This document shows positions 53,595 through 63,548 of a stretch of 64,000 nt of DNA, in pieces. The DNA lies in NCBI GenBank assembly GCA_963542015.1, contig CAUTUX010000004.1:24149-88148 (forward strand), given 5' to 3'. The notes beneath the pieces were generated by a model. The model worked only from the letters and a program-made list of their open reading frames with translations, searched no databases and was not told the DNA's origin. How positions within the stretch are numbered: position 1 is the stretch's first letter; every line of letters begins with the position of its first letter. Source of the stretch: CAUTUX01 sp963542015 (GTDB lineage Bacteria > Bacillota > Clostridia > Christensenellales > CAG-917). Made by a program: the position numbers and the translations under genes.

Positions 53595-53606
53595 TTATCC
53601 TCCCAT
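53595..53606 (-). promoter_or_regulatory. Three-codon leader frame (MGG) coupled to the 84-residue gene
   Basis: On the - strand a perfect AAGGAGGT (53621-53614) stands 7 bases before ATG-GGA-GGA-TAA, whose stop directly precedes the next ATG. The GGAGGA codons themselves form the ribosome binding site of the downstream gene. Confidence 0.45.
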
Positions 53607-53745
53607 AATTGTTACCTCCTTGAATTTTTTTTACCATTAAAAATAACAACTTTAAATTAAGTTTAATATCTACTTTAATTGTTGTCAATCATTTTTAAAC
53701 AACTAAAGCAATTTTTTTAAAACATATCTAAAAAAGCTATAAAAA

Positions 53746-53775
53746 AATAAAGACACAATATATTATGTCTTTATT
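53746..53775 (-). terminator. Terminator downstream of the unit 2 rep gene
   Basis: On the - strand AATAAAGACA (53775-53766) pairs with TGTCTTTATT (53755-53746), then a T run. It lies 38 bases after the unit 2 rep stop and so inside unit 1, across the unit junction. In the circular phage it would end the rep transcript; unit 1 rep has no such terminator at the chromosome junction. Confidence 0.75.
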
Positions 53776-53781
53776 CGCCAT

Positions 53782-53813
53782 ATTTTAAGCACAATTATTA
53801 TTTTACGCATAGT
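53782..53813. other. Unit junction, candidate attP-type site
   Basis: Same centre AATTATTATT and right arm TTACGCATAGT as at 42969-42989, but the left arm reads ATTTTAAGCAC and no longer pairs. This is what a junction of two prophage ends would look like if only one arm of attP matches the chromosomal site. Confidence 0.5.
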
Positions 53814-54961
53814 TATTGATTATTTATTTCTTTAGTAATTTTTTTAGCTATATTCTCCCCTATTCTTCTGTTAACTTTAATTTCATAATATTTAATTTTA
53901 TTAAACTCATCTTCCTTTATAAGAGACATTCCATTTTCTTTAACAAGCTTCTCAATAAGACCAGGAGTGCAATAATAGATGTCTGTATTGCGGACATCAA
54001 AGTTGCGAGTTCTATAGAAGCGTTTTTCCCCAAATAATGTTGCTGGTTCTTTAGTTATATATTTAGTAAGGTAGTTTACAATTTTCTTTTGTCTTACATT
54101 AGGTTCAATACAAACAACAGTATTAAAACCTCTATCCCATTCCTGGCAATTAAATATCTGATTGTTAAATACCGTATAAAGGAACTTTCCATAATCCTTG
54201 CTTTTGCTGTTACTATTTCTTGCTGGTTTTAATAAAAGGTCAATATCAGCAATTAATGCATGCAGATGGAATCCGCCTTTTTCATGCTCCTCTACTACCG
54301 ATAATACTTTTACATCCTTATTTATCTTTTGTAGCTCCATCAGAAAATAACGCCATTGTTGTTTTATTGCGTTTCTATCCATCCTTATAGCTTCATCCTT
54401 AAAAGTGAAAGTGCAGAAATATTCCCAGTTGTAGTTCAGAGCGTAATCGTAAAAATTCTTTTTAGCTCTAACATCACCTAAACGAACTGACTTTATCAAT
54501 TGAGCTAAAGTTGCATTATCATTTATTTTCTCAATCATCTCAGTTTCTTTATTTAGCTTAAAGTTTCTTCCAGTACTCCGCTCTTGCCAATAAGCATTAT
54601 CATGAGACATTGCTGAAGTAATCATATCTGACTCATCAGAACAGTTTGCCAGGTCTACTTTTGGCGTTAAAAATCCTTCTTCAAAAAAAGCTAATTCAAT
54701 TTCATTAGTAACATCTGAATACTTAACAATCGTGTTTTTTAATGTTCGATCGACTTTTTTAAAAACTTCATTTTTATCTTTATAAACTTTGCTATATTTA
54801 TCTTTTTGAAAAATATCAAATAGACTTCCTTGCATTCCAGACTTTTCATATATCTTAAAGTCTTTTTGATATTGCTTATTTATGGGATCTTTAAAAAACT
54901 CATCTACTTGCTCTTTATTTAAATTTCCTTTAATTAAATCTTCAAATATTACTTCTTTCAT
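53813..54961 (-). CDS. HUH-type Rep, unit 2
   Basis: Protein identical to the Rep at 42989-44137 (motifs FCTFTF, FHLHALI, YLTKY). Unlike unit 1, it has its terminator (53746-53775) correctly placed downstream. Confidence 0.85.
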   Translation of the reverse strand: MKEVIFEDLIKGNLNKEQVDEFFKDPINKQYQKDFKIYEKSGMQGSLFDIFQKDKYSKVYKDKNEVFKKVDRTLKNTIVKYSDVTNEIELAFFEEGFLTPKVDLANCSDESDMITSAMSHDNAYWQERSTGRNFKLNKETEMIEKINDNATLAQLIKSVRLGDVRAKKNFYDYALNYNWEYFCTFTFKDEAIRMDRNAIKQQWRYFLMELQKINKDVKVLSVVEEHEKGGFHLHALIADIDLLLKPARNSNSKSKDYGKFLYTVFNNQIFNCQEWDRGFNTVVCIEPNVRQKKIVNYLTKYITKEPATLFGEKRFYRTRNFDVRNTDIYYCTPGLIEKLVKENGMSLIKEDEFNKIKYYEIKVNRRIGENIAKKITKEINNQ

Positions 54962-55403
54962 TTTTCACTCCTTTTTCTTTGAAAGACAATAAAAATAAAT
55001 ATGTAAGAATTCTTACACTTTTTTTAAGGTGTTTTTGCAATAGTGCTACCATTATCAAGTAATGGTAGCTTTAACTATCCTGATGAATTAATACTGACAA
55101 CCGTTTCGCATTGCTTCATACTAGTTCCCTCCTTCATATATATTCCTGCGTGCGTTGCACGCCTAAGGGTCGAGCATGCCTCGGCGTTCGCCTCTGGGCA
55201 TGCTCTTCCTAATTTACGGCTTGCTGCCTCATCGCCGGCGTGGCTAGGGGTCATGCGATCCCTAGCCACCTTGGTACGACTTTCTGGATCTCTACCAGCT
55301 GTCAAGGCGTGAACATAAACGCTAAAGCATTTATCCTTCCCGCCAGCAAAGCTGGAACCTTGACAGCCGTCTGTTTCTTTTATCAATTCCTTCATCGTTA
55401 TTT
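54962..55403. other. GC-rich hairpin cluster, candidate origin/packaging signal, unit 2
   Basis: Same stems as unit 1 shifted by 10,824, for example GCTACCATTA/TAATGGTAGC at 55045-55069, GAGCATGCC/GGCATGCTC at 55172-55205 and GTGGCTAGGG/CCCTAGCCAC at 55240-55269. With two origins in direct repeat, Rep could release a single phage-length circle from the tandem array by replication, as described for tandem CTX prophages. Confidence 0.65.
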
Positions 55404-55407
55404 TCAT
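55075..55407 (-). CDS. Doubtful 110-codon frame across the hairpin cluster, unit 2
   Basis: Identical to the frame at 44251-44583 and equally doubtful; the identity adds no evidence of coding because the whole block is duplicated. Confidence 0.25.
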   Translation of the reverse strand: MKITMKELIKETDGCQGSSFAGGKDKCFSVYVHALTAGRDPESRTKVARDRMTPSHAGDEAASRKLGRACPEANAEACSTLRRATHAGIYMKEGTSMKQCETVVSINSSG

Positions 55408-57575
55408 CTCTTGTCCTCTATATGGTTATATTTAGAGAGGTCACGGATAAAATAACTGTTCTGAGCTTGTAGCTCCGCTATGGTTGCTCGTGTTGACTCA
55501 TAGGTAGGTACATCTCCTATTCCTACCTCTTCGCTTCGTGATGCGTCAAAAAACGCTTGATATGCATCTGTCTTAAATCTGTCTGAATATATCTTCTTTA
55601 ACATTAGGTAATATTTATGCTCTGTTTTTTCATCCAGCATCCCGTGAGAGACTTCTAAGCGACATTTATATAGCCCGTATTTATTCAAAATCCGTTCGTT
55701 AATTCCATAGATCCAGGATATAAACTTCCTGGCTAAATAATATTTAAGAGAATCATTAGAACGATAAAAAATACGATCAAGGTTATATCGATCAAATAAA
55801 TTAATACTCCATTCTATAAATACACGCTCAAAATATAACGGGAACACGCATTTATATTCATCACTCTTAATTATGCTGATTATGTCAAACAACTCCCGCA
55901 TATCTGCCTCTAAGGATTCTGGGCGTTGTTCATCTACTAATATCTTGCTATATGGATAGTGATTAATCGTGCTGGTATGTCTGATTAGCTTTATAAATGC
56001 GTTAAAATAATCATTCTTTTGATTAGGTTCATCATCTGTTCTCTTCATCCCTTGCGTTGTTATCTGATTGCCTCTCTCTTTACCAATCTCTGTTATTGCG
56101 AAAAACCCAAAATCAAACACATTTGATAACTGATTGTCTTCTATTATTTTTTTACCTAATCTCAAAAAATCAAAGTCCAAGATATGAGAAAAGATACTAT
56201 CATCATTATTTGAGTCATATACTGGAGAATTAAAAAAATCTGATTGATATATTGGAAAATTGCCTATATCAGCATAACTATAATCATAACGAACTGAATA
56301 ATTGGAATATAGTAAGGCAGAATTTAAATAATATACTAGAAATAATTTTGAATATGTTCTAAATGTATGAATAACATCTGCCAGAGAGAGCCCATCAGAC
56401 CAACTTCCATAATCCTCCAGACTCTCTCCGAACATGCTTAATTTATCATGTTTCATACACCTATACAACTTTTTATCAAATATATAATCTACACTCTTAA
56501 GGTTATATATTTGATGGTGAATGATACATGTTTTTAAGAAGGCATCTAACCTAGAGAAATTGAACCGAGGAAAATATTTACGAATTTTTAATATCTCCTC
56601 CAATGCCTTCTCTTTATAATTATTAGTTTGCGTTAATGCCATATCTGTTAATATAGTTGTTTTCTTTGTTCCCATTGTTCCTACCAACATTGAACATATT
56701 GGCAAGTTCTCTACAAAACCTGAATTACGACCCTCATATATATTTAACCTTCTCATCGCTATTCTTTTACGCACTATATTAAAAATTAGTATACCTAATC
56801 CAATATGTACTATTACTGGAACATTCTTAAAATATATCTTTAAATCATAAAATAACTTATATATCTGATATGGAAATGCTGAAAAGTTCATTGTGCGAAG
56901 TATATAAAAATACAATGCCACCGCTTCTAATATTATTGTCATGGCATTACTAGTTACCAAAAATAAAATTATAAACATGCCTTTTATCCACTTTATATTC
57001 ATTACAAAATCTATATAACTCTTAATAGTGTGTATAATCGGATAAATTATTGTTTTTTCGCTAATTTGATATTTTTGTAACTGCTTACTCTTTTCATATG
57101 GTGCTACTTTTTGACGCTTAAAATACTCCCGCAATATCATCTTTAAAAGCAAAATAATTACTACCAACACCATTATTGCTTGCAGAAAATATGTCAATCC
57201 AGTCATCCATTTAAATGTATATTCGATAATATTCTTCTTTTCTTTAAAGTTCTTCCAGTATTTTTTATTATCTTCCTTTATTTGATGACCATTCTCTTGG
57301 CGACTAACATTATCGTTTATCTGATTGTTCTTCTTATCTTTTTTATATAAGTATTTTTTATAATCGGGAATTTTTAATAAAGTATCTGGGAGTAATTTCT
57401 TTTTATCTATTAAACCAGTAAACTCATTTACAAACTGTATTCCAGCATCCTTACTAGCACTTGCCATTCTTAATATCGATAGCCTCATTGGTATTGCCAT
57501 AAGAACTAAAAAAATAGCAGTTATTATTACCGTCAATACTATATTTAATATTTGCTGGAAGTTTAATTTTCTCAT
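55404..57575 (-). CDS. Zot/pI-like membrane ATPase, unit 2
   Basis: Protein identical to 44580-46751, including the variant P-loop GTMGTKKT at 299-306. Confidence 0.65.
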   Translation of the reverse strand: MRKLNFQQILNIVLTVIITAIFLVLMAIPMRLSILRMASASKDAGIQFVNEFTGLIDKKKLLPDTLLKIPDYKKYLYKKDKKNNQINDNVSRQENGHQIKEDNKKYWKNFKEKKNIIEYTFKWMTGLTYFLQAIMVLVVIILLLKMILREYFKRQKVAPYEKSKQLQKYQISEKTIIYPIIHTIKSYIDFVMNIKWIKGMFIILFLVTSNAMTIILEAVALYFYILRTMNFSAFPYQIYKLFYDLKIYFKNVPVIVHIGLGILIFNIVRKRIAMRRLNIYEGRNSGFVENLPICSMLVGTMGTKKTTILTDMALTQTNNYKEKALEEILKIRKYFPRFNFSRLDAFLKTCIIHHQIYNLKSVDYIFDKKLYRCMKHDKLSMFGESLEDYGSWSDGLSLADVIHTFRTYSKLFLVYYLNSALLYSNYSVRYDYSYADIGNFPIYQSDFFNSPVYDSNNDDSIFSHILDFDFLRLGKKIIEDNQLSNVFDFGFFAITEIGKERGNQITTQGMKRTDDEPNQKNDYFNAFIKLIRHTSTINHYPYSKILVDEQRPESLEADMRELFDIISIIKSDEYKCVFPLYFERVFIEWSINLFDRYNLDRIFYRSNDSLKYYLARKFISWIYGINERILNKYGLYKCRLEVSHGMLDEKTEHKYYLMLKKIYSDRFKTDAYQAFFDASRSEEVGIGDVPTYESTRATIAELQAQNSYFIRDLSKYNHIEDKR

Positions 57576-57588
57576 GTGATTCCTTAAA

Positions 57589-57690
57589 CTACATTTTTGC
57601 TATGTGTATAAAATATCCAATCGGAAATGAAAGAATTACTCCTATCACGATCATTAATATTATCCATAACCCTGGTCTACTTCTTTTCAT
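57589..57690 (-). CDS. 33-residue single-span membrane peptide, unit 2
   Basis: Same peptide as at 46765-46866; the frame is intact, with ATG at 57690 and TAG at 57589-57591. Confidence 0.6.
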   Translation of the reverse strand: MKRSRPGLWIILMIVIGVILSFPIGYFIHIAKM

Positions 57691-58234
57691 TCTTTCCTTT
57701 ATTTGTCTTTACAATTCTTTTATCTAGTAGCTTCTCATAATAGTTATACTTTTCATCATTACCATTTCTCCAAGCCTTATATAATTGTTGCTTTAACTTA
57801 TCCTTACCAGCCCAATCCTTCATTACCTTGTCACTCTTTAAATGCTCGGCATAATCTGTATCTACTAAATAAAACTTATTTGTCTTCTTAAACTGCTTAT
57901 CTTGTTCATTTTCACAAAATGCCCTATAAACAATTACTCTATCTCTAGTTGAAAGGTTACCAAAAGAACCAACACACCTTGTTATATATTTTTTTGCTTT
58001 GGTATCCCAATATTTATGCATGATGTCAAAAGGGCGTTTTCTTTCTATATATAAATCCATATCTTGTGGCGACTTCGCTTTCCATTTCTTACCATCTTTC
58101 TCAAACATTCCAGATGCCCTTTTAAGCCTTTTCGGAAATGATAAAACTACCGACTCTTTAGACATACCATATAAATTTTGATATGACTTATAAAACTTCT
58201 TTTCTTGCTCTTTATAATTACTCTTCATAATCAT
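57677..58234 (-). CDS. Basic soluble protein of unknown function, unit 2
   Basis: 185 residues, identical to 46853-47410; same overlaps with its neighbours. Confidence 0.7.
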   Translation of the reverse strand: MIMKSNYKEQEKKFYKSYQNLYGMSKESVVLSFPKRLKRASGMFEKDGKKWKAKSPQDMDLYIERKRPFDIMHKYWDTKAKKYITRCVGSFGNLSTRDRVIVYRAFCENEQDKQFKKTNKFYLVDTDYAEHLKSDKVMKDWAGKDKLKQQLYKAWRNGNDEKYNYYEKLLDKRIVKTNKGKNEKK

Positions 58235-60300
58235 TCGCTCCCTTCCTTTATCTTTCGCTTCTCTCGCATCTCTTTTCTTTTTTCTCTTCGCTCTGATGCT
58301 TGCTGTCTTTTAAAATCCTTTTGCTTCCTTTTCTCTTCTTTCATTGCGTCAATATCTATTCCATAAGTACCCTTTACATATGCCTTTCCAGCTGGTGCCA
58401 ATTGTACTAATCTAACTATCGAAATTATAAGAGAACTTGCAAACGCAACACCTACTATAACTCCTAATGCTATTCCTATCTTTTTCATAATATCTTTAAA
58501 CTTAGCCCAACTCTTTGGAGTCTTAATATGCGGAATTTTAGGATCTAATGGAACTGGTGCACCTGGTATTATTTGAAGAGGATCATGACCAACTGGAACT
58601 ATTTTTACATCTTTCTCATTTCTGAATGTTAATGAAATTATTCTAAAATCCATAAAGGCTTTTTGTTGAAATACATATGTATCATCCCCACCTCCTTTTG
58701 GAGTTCTCTGTCTTATCCCATCCTTAAACATTCGTACAGATGTATTAAATGCATTTCTTACCGCAAAACGCATTAAAAATGTTGTTTTACCTTCACTCTT
58801 ATTTTTTTCATATTGTTGTCTTAATTCAGAAAGCTCATTTGAATTTACTAATAAATCTCTTGCAGAACCATTTATGTTACTATCATTAAGCTCTAGTAAT
58901 TTATCATGCTCTGGAATCCCTTGATCTTTTATTCTTTTTCTTAACTTGCTTGAATATGCTAATGGAAAATTACTATCCTTCTGTATTTCTTTAAATGTCT
59001 TGGCACTTGCTCTATCTGTATTCTTTATTTCTATCTCTTGCCAACCTCTTGTGTTATATCCCCTTTCATCTATATATCTATCTCTATATCCACCCATGCC
59101 ATCTTCAAAGATTCTATCGTGTTCATTCCATTCATCTAAACTTTTACCTAACTTTCTCTCTAAAAATTTGCGTATCTCTTCTTTTGTAGTTGGAGACATG
59201 GCTGAATCATGCTTTATCGCTCCTATTTGATAACTCATCTCTAAATCAGCACTATAATGATCTTTAAATACTTTTAATTTGGTTGGATTCCAGACAAATC
59301 GTTCATAATTAACAACATCTCCGCCCCTTGCCAAAATTTCAATACCAGCTGCAATAGTACCTGTTATACTTCCTAATCCTTCAAGACCCAATCGAATAGT
59401 TCTATCAAACCCATTTCTAAACGAAAATGTATAACTATCACTTTTTGGAATATGCGTGCTTAACATATTTGAATAATTGTTTAAATAATCAACCTTCCCT
59501 TGATCTTGACTTACAAAAATCGCATGCAACAATGCTTCATAATATCTTGCATGTACCTCTGTTAATTTATAATTATCTGCCAGATATTCATTAGGTATTC
59601 CATATGCTACCGAATATACCTTCCAATGATATCCATCCCCAATACTTTGTGCTGGATTATCATAACTATAATGATTAAGCTTTAAATCTAATACATCTAT
59701 CTGAGTCTGTTTTGCTTTTAATGTACTCTCTTTTTTAGATTCCTCTGAACATCCTTGCATAAAGCCCGTATATTCATACTTGCCTTCTACTTTAAATGTA
59801 TTACCCTTTATAGCGTTTATATTACTTACTTCATATGTTCTGATTCCTTGCTCTTTATATGCTGATAATACTGCTTTATATATTTCTTTATTATCATCTT
59901 TTACACTAAACCTTTTAAACTTACCGTATAAACTCTCTTCTTCAACCAGATTGTATACTTTGTATCCATTTCCTATATTTATATCTACTGTTGGATTATT
60001 AGCCCATGAACTTTTTTTATCTTTGTAAAATATAAACTCTAAACTATATGCCTTCTCATCTTTTACATTAAAGGCTCGCTCTATCATTGTTACATATGTA
60101 CTATCCTTTTTATCATCTTTAAATTCTTTGTATGTTTTTGTGCCATAATATTCTTCCAAGAATAAATCTAATGGCTTTTCATAATCTAACGCCTTTACTG
60201 TATTTTTACTCCCAGCAAATGATATTGTGCAAAATATCATCATTGCTGTTACCAAAATTAAAATTAAATTTAATGCATATCTTTTATTTTCTGTCTTCAT
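58231..60300 (-). CDS. Large secreted protein with C-terminal anchor, candidate pIII-like, unit 2
   Basis: 689 residues, identical to 47407-49476. If this is the receptor-binding protein, both prophages share host range. Confidence 0.65.
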   Translation of the reverse strand: MKTENKRYALNLILILVTAMMIFCTISFAGSKNTVKALDYEKPLDLFLEEYYGTKTYKEFKDDKKDSTYVTMIERAFNVKDEKAYSLEFIFYKDKKSSWANNPTVDINIGNGYKVYNLVEEESLYGKFKRFSVKDDNKEIYKAVLSAYKEQGIRTYEVSNINAIKGNTFKVEGKYEYTGFMQGCSEESKKESTLKAKQTQIDVLDLKLNHYSYDNPAQSIGDGYHWKVYSVAYGIPNEYLADNYKLTEVHARYYEALLHAIFVSQDQGKVDYLNNYSNMLSTHIPKSDSYTFSFRNGFDRTIRLGLEGLGSITGTIAAGIEILARGGDVVNYERFVWNPTKLKVFKDHYSADLEMSYQIGAIKHDSAMSPTTKEEIRKFLERKLGKSLDEWNEHDRIFEDGMGGYRDRYIDERGYNTRGWQEIEIKNTDRASAKTFKEIQKDSNFPLAYSSKLRKRIKDQGIPEHDKLLELNDSNINGSARDLLVNSNELSELRQQYEKNKSEGKTTFLMRFAVRNAFNTSVRMFKDGIRQRTPKGGGDDTYVFQQKAFMDFRIISLTFRNEKDVKIVPVGHDPLQIIPGAPVPLDPKIPHIKTPKSWAKFKDIMKKIGIALGVIVGVAFASSLIISIVRLVQLAPAGKAYVKGTYGIDIDAMKEEKRKQKDFKRQQASERREKRKEMREKRKIKEGSE

Positions 60301-60303
60301 TTT

Positions 60304-61719
60304 TTAACCAAACATATAATTATTCTCATTAAAGCTAGGGGTTATCTCTTCAACCTTTCCATCTCTTCCTATTATCTTCTTTGGATTAATTGTTACTTCC
60401 TTATATTCACCACCTACCTTTACTCCTATTTTTAACTTAGATACAAAACAGCCAACTTTTTTATTTCCTCTTTGTATCGCTTTTCCCATATCTGATACTG
60501 TTAAATCTTTATCTGTCATAATTGCATAATTATAATAGGTAGCATTTAACACTTGTTCTTCAGATAAGTTACAACCAACTAAACGATACAAAGCATTTAA
60601 CCATGCTTTCATACCCGTTCTGGATTCTTTTTTTATTTTGAACTCTAAAATACCATTTTTTAAGAAATCAAAATCCTTATCTTTTTTCATATCTTCTCTT
60701 AATTTATTAAATACCTGGTCTGGTATAGGCTTTGGCATGTTTTGTGCATATTTATATTCACGATATAAAGTAAGTTTTTTTAACTTATTAACCAATTCAT
60801 TATCAAGATCTATCTCTTTTGCAATCTTCGCTATATCTTTATATTTTGTTTCCAATTCATCAAATGCCATACATAAATTGACAAACATACGATATGTATC
60901 ATATTCAGCTGTTTCACCTTTTAATGTTATTTTTTCATATCGTTCATATTTATTCATATACGACACTTTTTTTTCTGTTCCAAAATTGAAATCTTTTAAT
61001 ACCATCATGTCTAACAAATTGTATTGATATTTGTCTTTAGCAAGATCATAAACAACATTATCTGACCAATTTAATGTACTTAAATCTACATCATCTCCTA
61101 AACAACCTAACTTAACCACATACTCTTTTTCACCAACTGTTACTTTTAGATCTATATACTCATCAAATGCCTTTTTATAATTTACCTTCAAAAATTCATT
61201 ATACTTAAACTCAGAATTCTCTAACTCAACATAATTCGTTATTGGCTTTCCCCATTTTGATACTGTTTCTCCAGATTCATGAAAGACCAAACTTGCCTTA
61301 ATTTTCTCTACAGCAAACTTTTCAGGCCATTGACGAAAACTCATATAAAATGTCTTTTTATCATTTTGCATATCCGCTTTTATTGGTGCCATACATAACT
61401 CATTAGGTTCATTCTTTTCTTGCATGTATTTAACATCTAATACATTTGCATAATCTACTACATCGATCCCATTACTTAACATTAATCTATTTTTTTTCAC
61501 ATTCTCTGGGTCTTTTCCTTTCTTTGGATTACTCTTTTCTTTCTTCTTTATATATCCATCAACTATATCCGTTAAATTACCAAATGACTTATCCTTAAAC
61601 CCTTTTGTTGCCCAGCCTAATCCTCCTATTATCCCACCCATAAAGATGATTAATAAGATTAACGATATTATTGATGTTGCTTTGTTATTTCTTCTTTGTT
61701 CTCCTTTTTTATTCTTCAT
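60304..61719 (-). CDS. Membrane-anchored protein with LG-[WY]-GFK motif, unit 2
   Basis: 471 residues, identical to 49480-50895. Confidence 0.7.
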   Translation of the reverse strand: MKNKKGEQRRNNKATSIISLILLIIFMGGIIGGLGWATKGFKDKSFGNLTDIVDGYIKKKEKSNPKKGKDPENVKKNRLMLSNGIDVVDYANVLDVKYMQEKNEPNELCMAPIKADMQNDKKTFYMSFRQWPEKFAVEKIKASLVFHESGETVSKWGKPITNYVELENSEFKYNEFLKVNYKKAFDEYIDLKVTVGEKEYVVKLGCLGDDVDLSTLNWSDNVVYDLAKDKYQYNLLDMMVLKDFNFGTEKKVSYMNKYERYEKITLKGETAEYDTYRMFVNLCMAFDELETKYKDIAKIAKEIDLDNELVNKLKKLTLYREYKYAQNMPKPIPDQVFNKLREDMKKDKDFDFLKNGILEFKIKKESRTGMKAWLNALYRLVGCNLSEEQVLNATYYNYAIMTDKDLTVSDMGKAIQRGNKKVGCFVSKLKIGVKVGGEYKEVTINPKKIIGRDGKVEEITPSFNENNYMFG

Positions 61720-61726
61720 ATTTCTC

Positions 61727-62665
61727 CTATACGATATAATTTAGAAACATTGCTACAGAGGAATTTGTTACCTTCCCTCTACATTCCAAACTAAATTCCA
61801 TTAAAACCATTGGGACATAAAATACATTGCCTGGCATATCATATGTATATTTTGCCTTGTATTCTTCTACTGACTTATATTTACCGTCTTTCTCTGTATA
61901 TAAAAGCTCATTCTTATATGATGAAGTTTTAACAAAATCTAACATCTGATCTTCTGAACATGTCTTATAATCCACTACTGGAGCAAAATAATTAATATGA
62001 TATTCTGCCTCAAATATTTTTCTTAAAAAATTTACTCTATTCTCTAAATCACTCTTACTTCCTTCTATATATGAAATTGCCGTCTCATCATTAATTTTCT
62101 TATAGCCTTTAACTTCTGGTGGCATTTCACTATCTGGATCTTCCATACTTCTTTTCCAATCATCAATCGTTCCAACTTCATCTGATAAAAATTGTTGTAA
62201 CGTATATAAAAAATATCCTTTAAAGCCTTTATCCTTATTTACCTTTAAATCCTTTATATATTCAGGATCAAAATTATTAGTTAATTGTGCAAGCTCTTTA
62301 TATACTTCTGTCTCTTTATCGCCATACTCTCCATATGCTGATATTGCTTCTTTATTTATATTGAATAACTCTTTACCATCTCTTAAATCTACTCGCATCA
62401 TACTTGTTATTGCGGAGTTTGTTAGTTTCTCTATCTCTTTTAATTCTTTTTCTTTATTCTCTTTCTTTTCTTCTTTCTTCTTGTTATCCTTTTTCTTCTT
62501 TATATCATTATTTAAATTCTTGATATTTTCTATTGATGGCTTTGTTTTAAAGCCTTTCGTTGCAAAGCCTAAAACACTGATTGAAGCTCCCAGCAACATG
62601 ATTAATAGAATAATCCCTATTATCGTTCCTATTTTCGTTTTTTTCTTATAACTATATTGTTTCAT
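61727..62665 (-). CDS. Membrane-anchored protein with LG-aromatic-GFK motif, unit 2
   Basis: 312 residues, identical to 50903-51841. Confidence 0.7.
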   Translation of the reverse strand: MKQYSYKKKTKIGTIIGIILLIMLLGASISVLGFATKGFKTKPSIENIKNLNNDIKKKKDNKKKEEKKENKEKELKEIEKLTNSAITSMMRVDLRDGKELFNINKEAISAYGEYGDKETEVYKELAQLTNNFDPEYIKDLKVNKDKGFKGYFLYTLQQFLSDEVGTIDDWKRSMEDPDSEMPPEVKGYKKINDETAISYIEGSKSDLENRVNFLRKIFEAEYHINYFAPVVDYKTCSEDQMLDFVKTSSYKNELLYTEKDGKYKSVEEYKAKYTYDMPGNVFYVPMVLMEFSLECRGKVTNSSVAMFLNYIV

Positions 62666-62668
62666 TTA

Positions 62669-63040
62669 TTAGCCTCTATTATTATTTCTATTGTTATTCC
62701 TATTTCTTGGATTCCTTGGAACTCTAGTATTATTCTGTGCTGGATGATCAAAACGAGAAGTTACCAAATATAAAACCCGTCTATTATGTGAACCATGATT
62801 GTTAAATCGATCAACTATTTCTGTCTTTAAATTATTTGATAATTTAGAAAAATCATTTTTATATTCAATTCTATCTCTATTTTTATTTATTACTAAATGC
62901 GACCGACACCTCTCTATTCGCCCATATACTTGCCCCGGATTCCTTAACCTTTCACGACCATTTCTATCCCTATAGAACATTTGTTCACTTGTTCTTACTT
63001 GTAAACCTCTTGTGTCTTTTTCTGATTGTATTATTGCCAT
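62669..63040 (-). CDS. Small basic protein with Arg/Asn-rich tail, unit 2
   Basis: 123 residues, identical to 51845-52216. Confidence 0.65.
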   Translation of the reverse strand: MAIIQSEKDTRGLQVRTSEQMFYRDRNGRERLRNPGQVYGRIERCRSHLVINKNRDRIEYKNDFSKLSNNLKTEIVDRFNNHGSHNRRVLYLVTSRFDHPAQNNTRVPRNPRNRNNNRNNNRG

Positions 63041-63205
63041 TTTTATTTTTCTCCTTTATAATTTTTTTGTCGACGACGTGTAATGGTTAAAAAGACGTGA
63101 CACAATTAACTGTTGTGCAGAGAGAACAGTTTAAGACTAAAAACCGGGTTTATAAGACCGGAGCTCGAGGCTCTCATAAAAGAACACTGTTTGAGTGTTT
63201 TTTTA
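63041..63205 (-). promoter_or_regulatory. Conserved intergenic element with terminator hairpin, unit 2
   Basis: Identical to 52217-52381; hairpin AACACT/AGTGTT at 63183-63199. Confidence 0.6.
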
Positions 63206-63224
63206 TTTACTCTCTCCATCTCTA

Positions 63225-63389
63225 TCACTTCTTACCTCCACTCCATGGCATCGTATGCGTTAACTCCTTCCAACGGTCTCTGGCAGTATCTTTATCCCAT
63301 TTTTTAAATCCATTGCTGAAGTAGCCAAGACCAGCAACAGCTCCGCCGATAAAGATGATTAATATTATTGTGCTTATTATTCGTTTCAT
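63225..63389 (-). CDS. 54-residue coat-like membrane peptide, unit 2
   Basis: Same length and layout as 52401-52565, but the N-terminal half differs: I-I-L-I-I-F-I-G-G-A-V-A replaces the unit 1 sequence at a few positions, with many synonymous changes. The border between identical and diverged DNA (63336/63337) lies inside this gene. Its upstream sequence TTGTTTTCCTGTT lacks the strong GAAGGAG of unit 1, so expression may differ. Confidence 0.7.
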   Translation of the reverse strand: MKRIISTIILIIFIGGAVAGLGYFSNGFKKWDKDTARDRWKELTHTMPWSGGKK

Positions 63390-63548
63390 GTTTTTGTTTT
63401 CCTGTTAAAATTTAAATTAACTATAGTTATAGCTTATTACAATTCTAATTAAAACGCAATCTAATTATTGTTAAAAAATTTAATTAAAATGTAATTTATA
63501 AAAAATTAATTCAATTAAAAATAGTTAATTTTGTATTATATTAAAGTT
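63390..63548. promoter_or_regulatory. Divergent control region, unit 2
   Basis: Very AT-rich. It contains the perfect palindrome AACTATAGTT (63419-63428), probably the operator, in place of the AACTGTTATAATAGTT of unit 1, and several TTAATTAAAA-type repeats. Otherwise unlike the unit 1 control region, apart from TTAACTA boxes. Confidence 0.5.

Larger units (their letters stand above)
42969..53792 (-). mobile_element. Inovirus-like prophage, unit 1 (10,824 bases)
   Basis: A complete unit: att edge, rep, hairpin-rich origin region, zot-like ATPase, structural-type membrane proteins, coat-like peptide, divergent repressor, two small early genes and a terminator. Its size is at the upper end for filamentous phages. 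Apart from the repressor, all genes run on the - strand. No integrase gene is encoded, which fits phages that borrow host Xer. Confidence 0.7.
53793..63336. repeat. 9,544-base direct repeat, copy 2
   Basis: Identical to 42969-52512 in all encoded proteins and in every DNA stretch compared. Confidence 0.95.
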
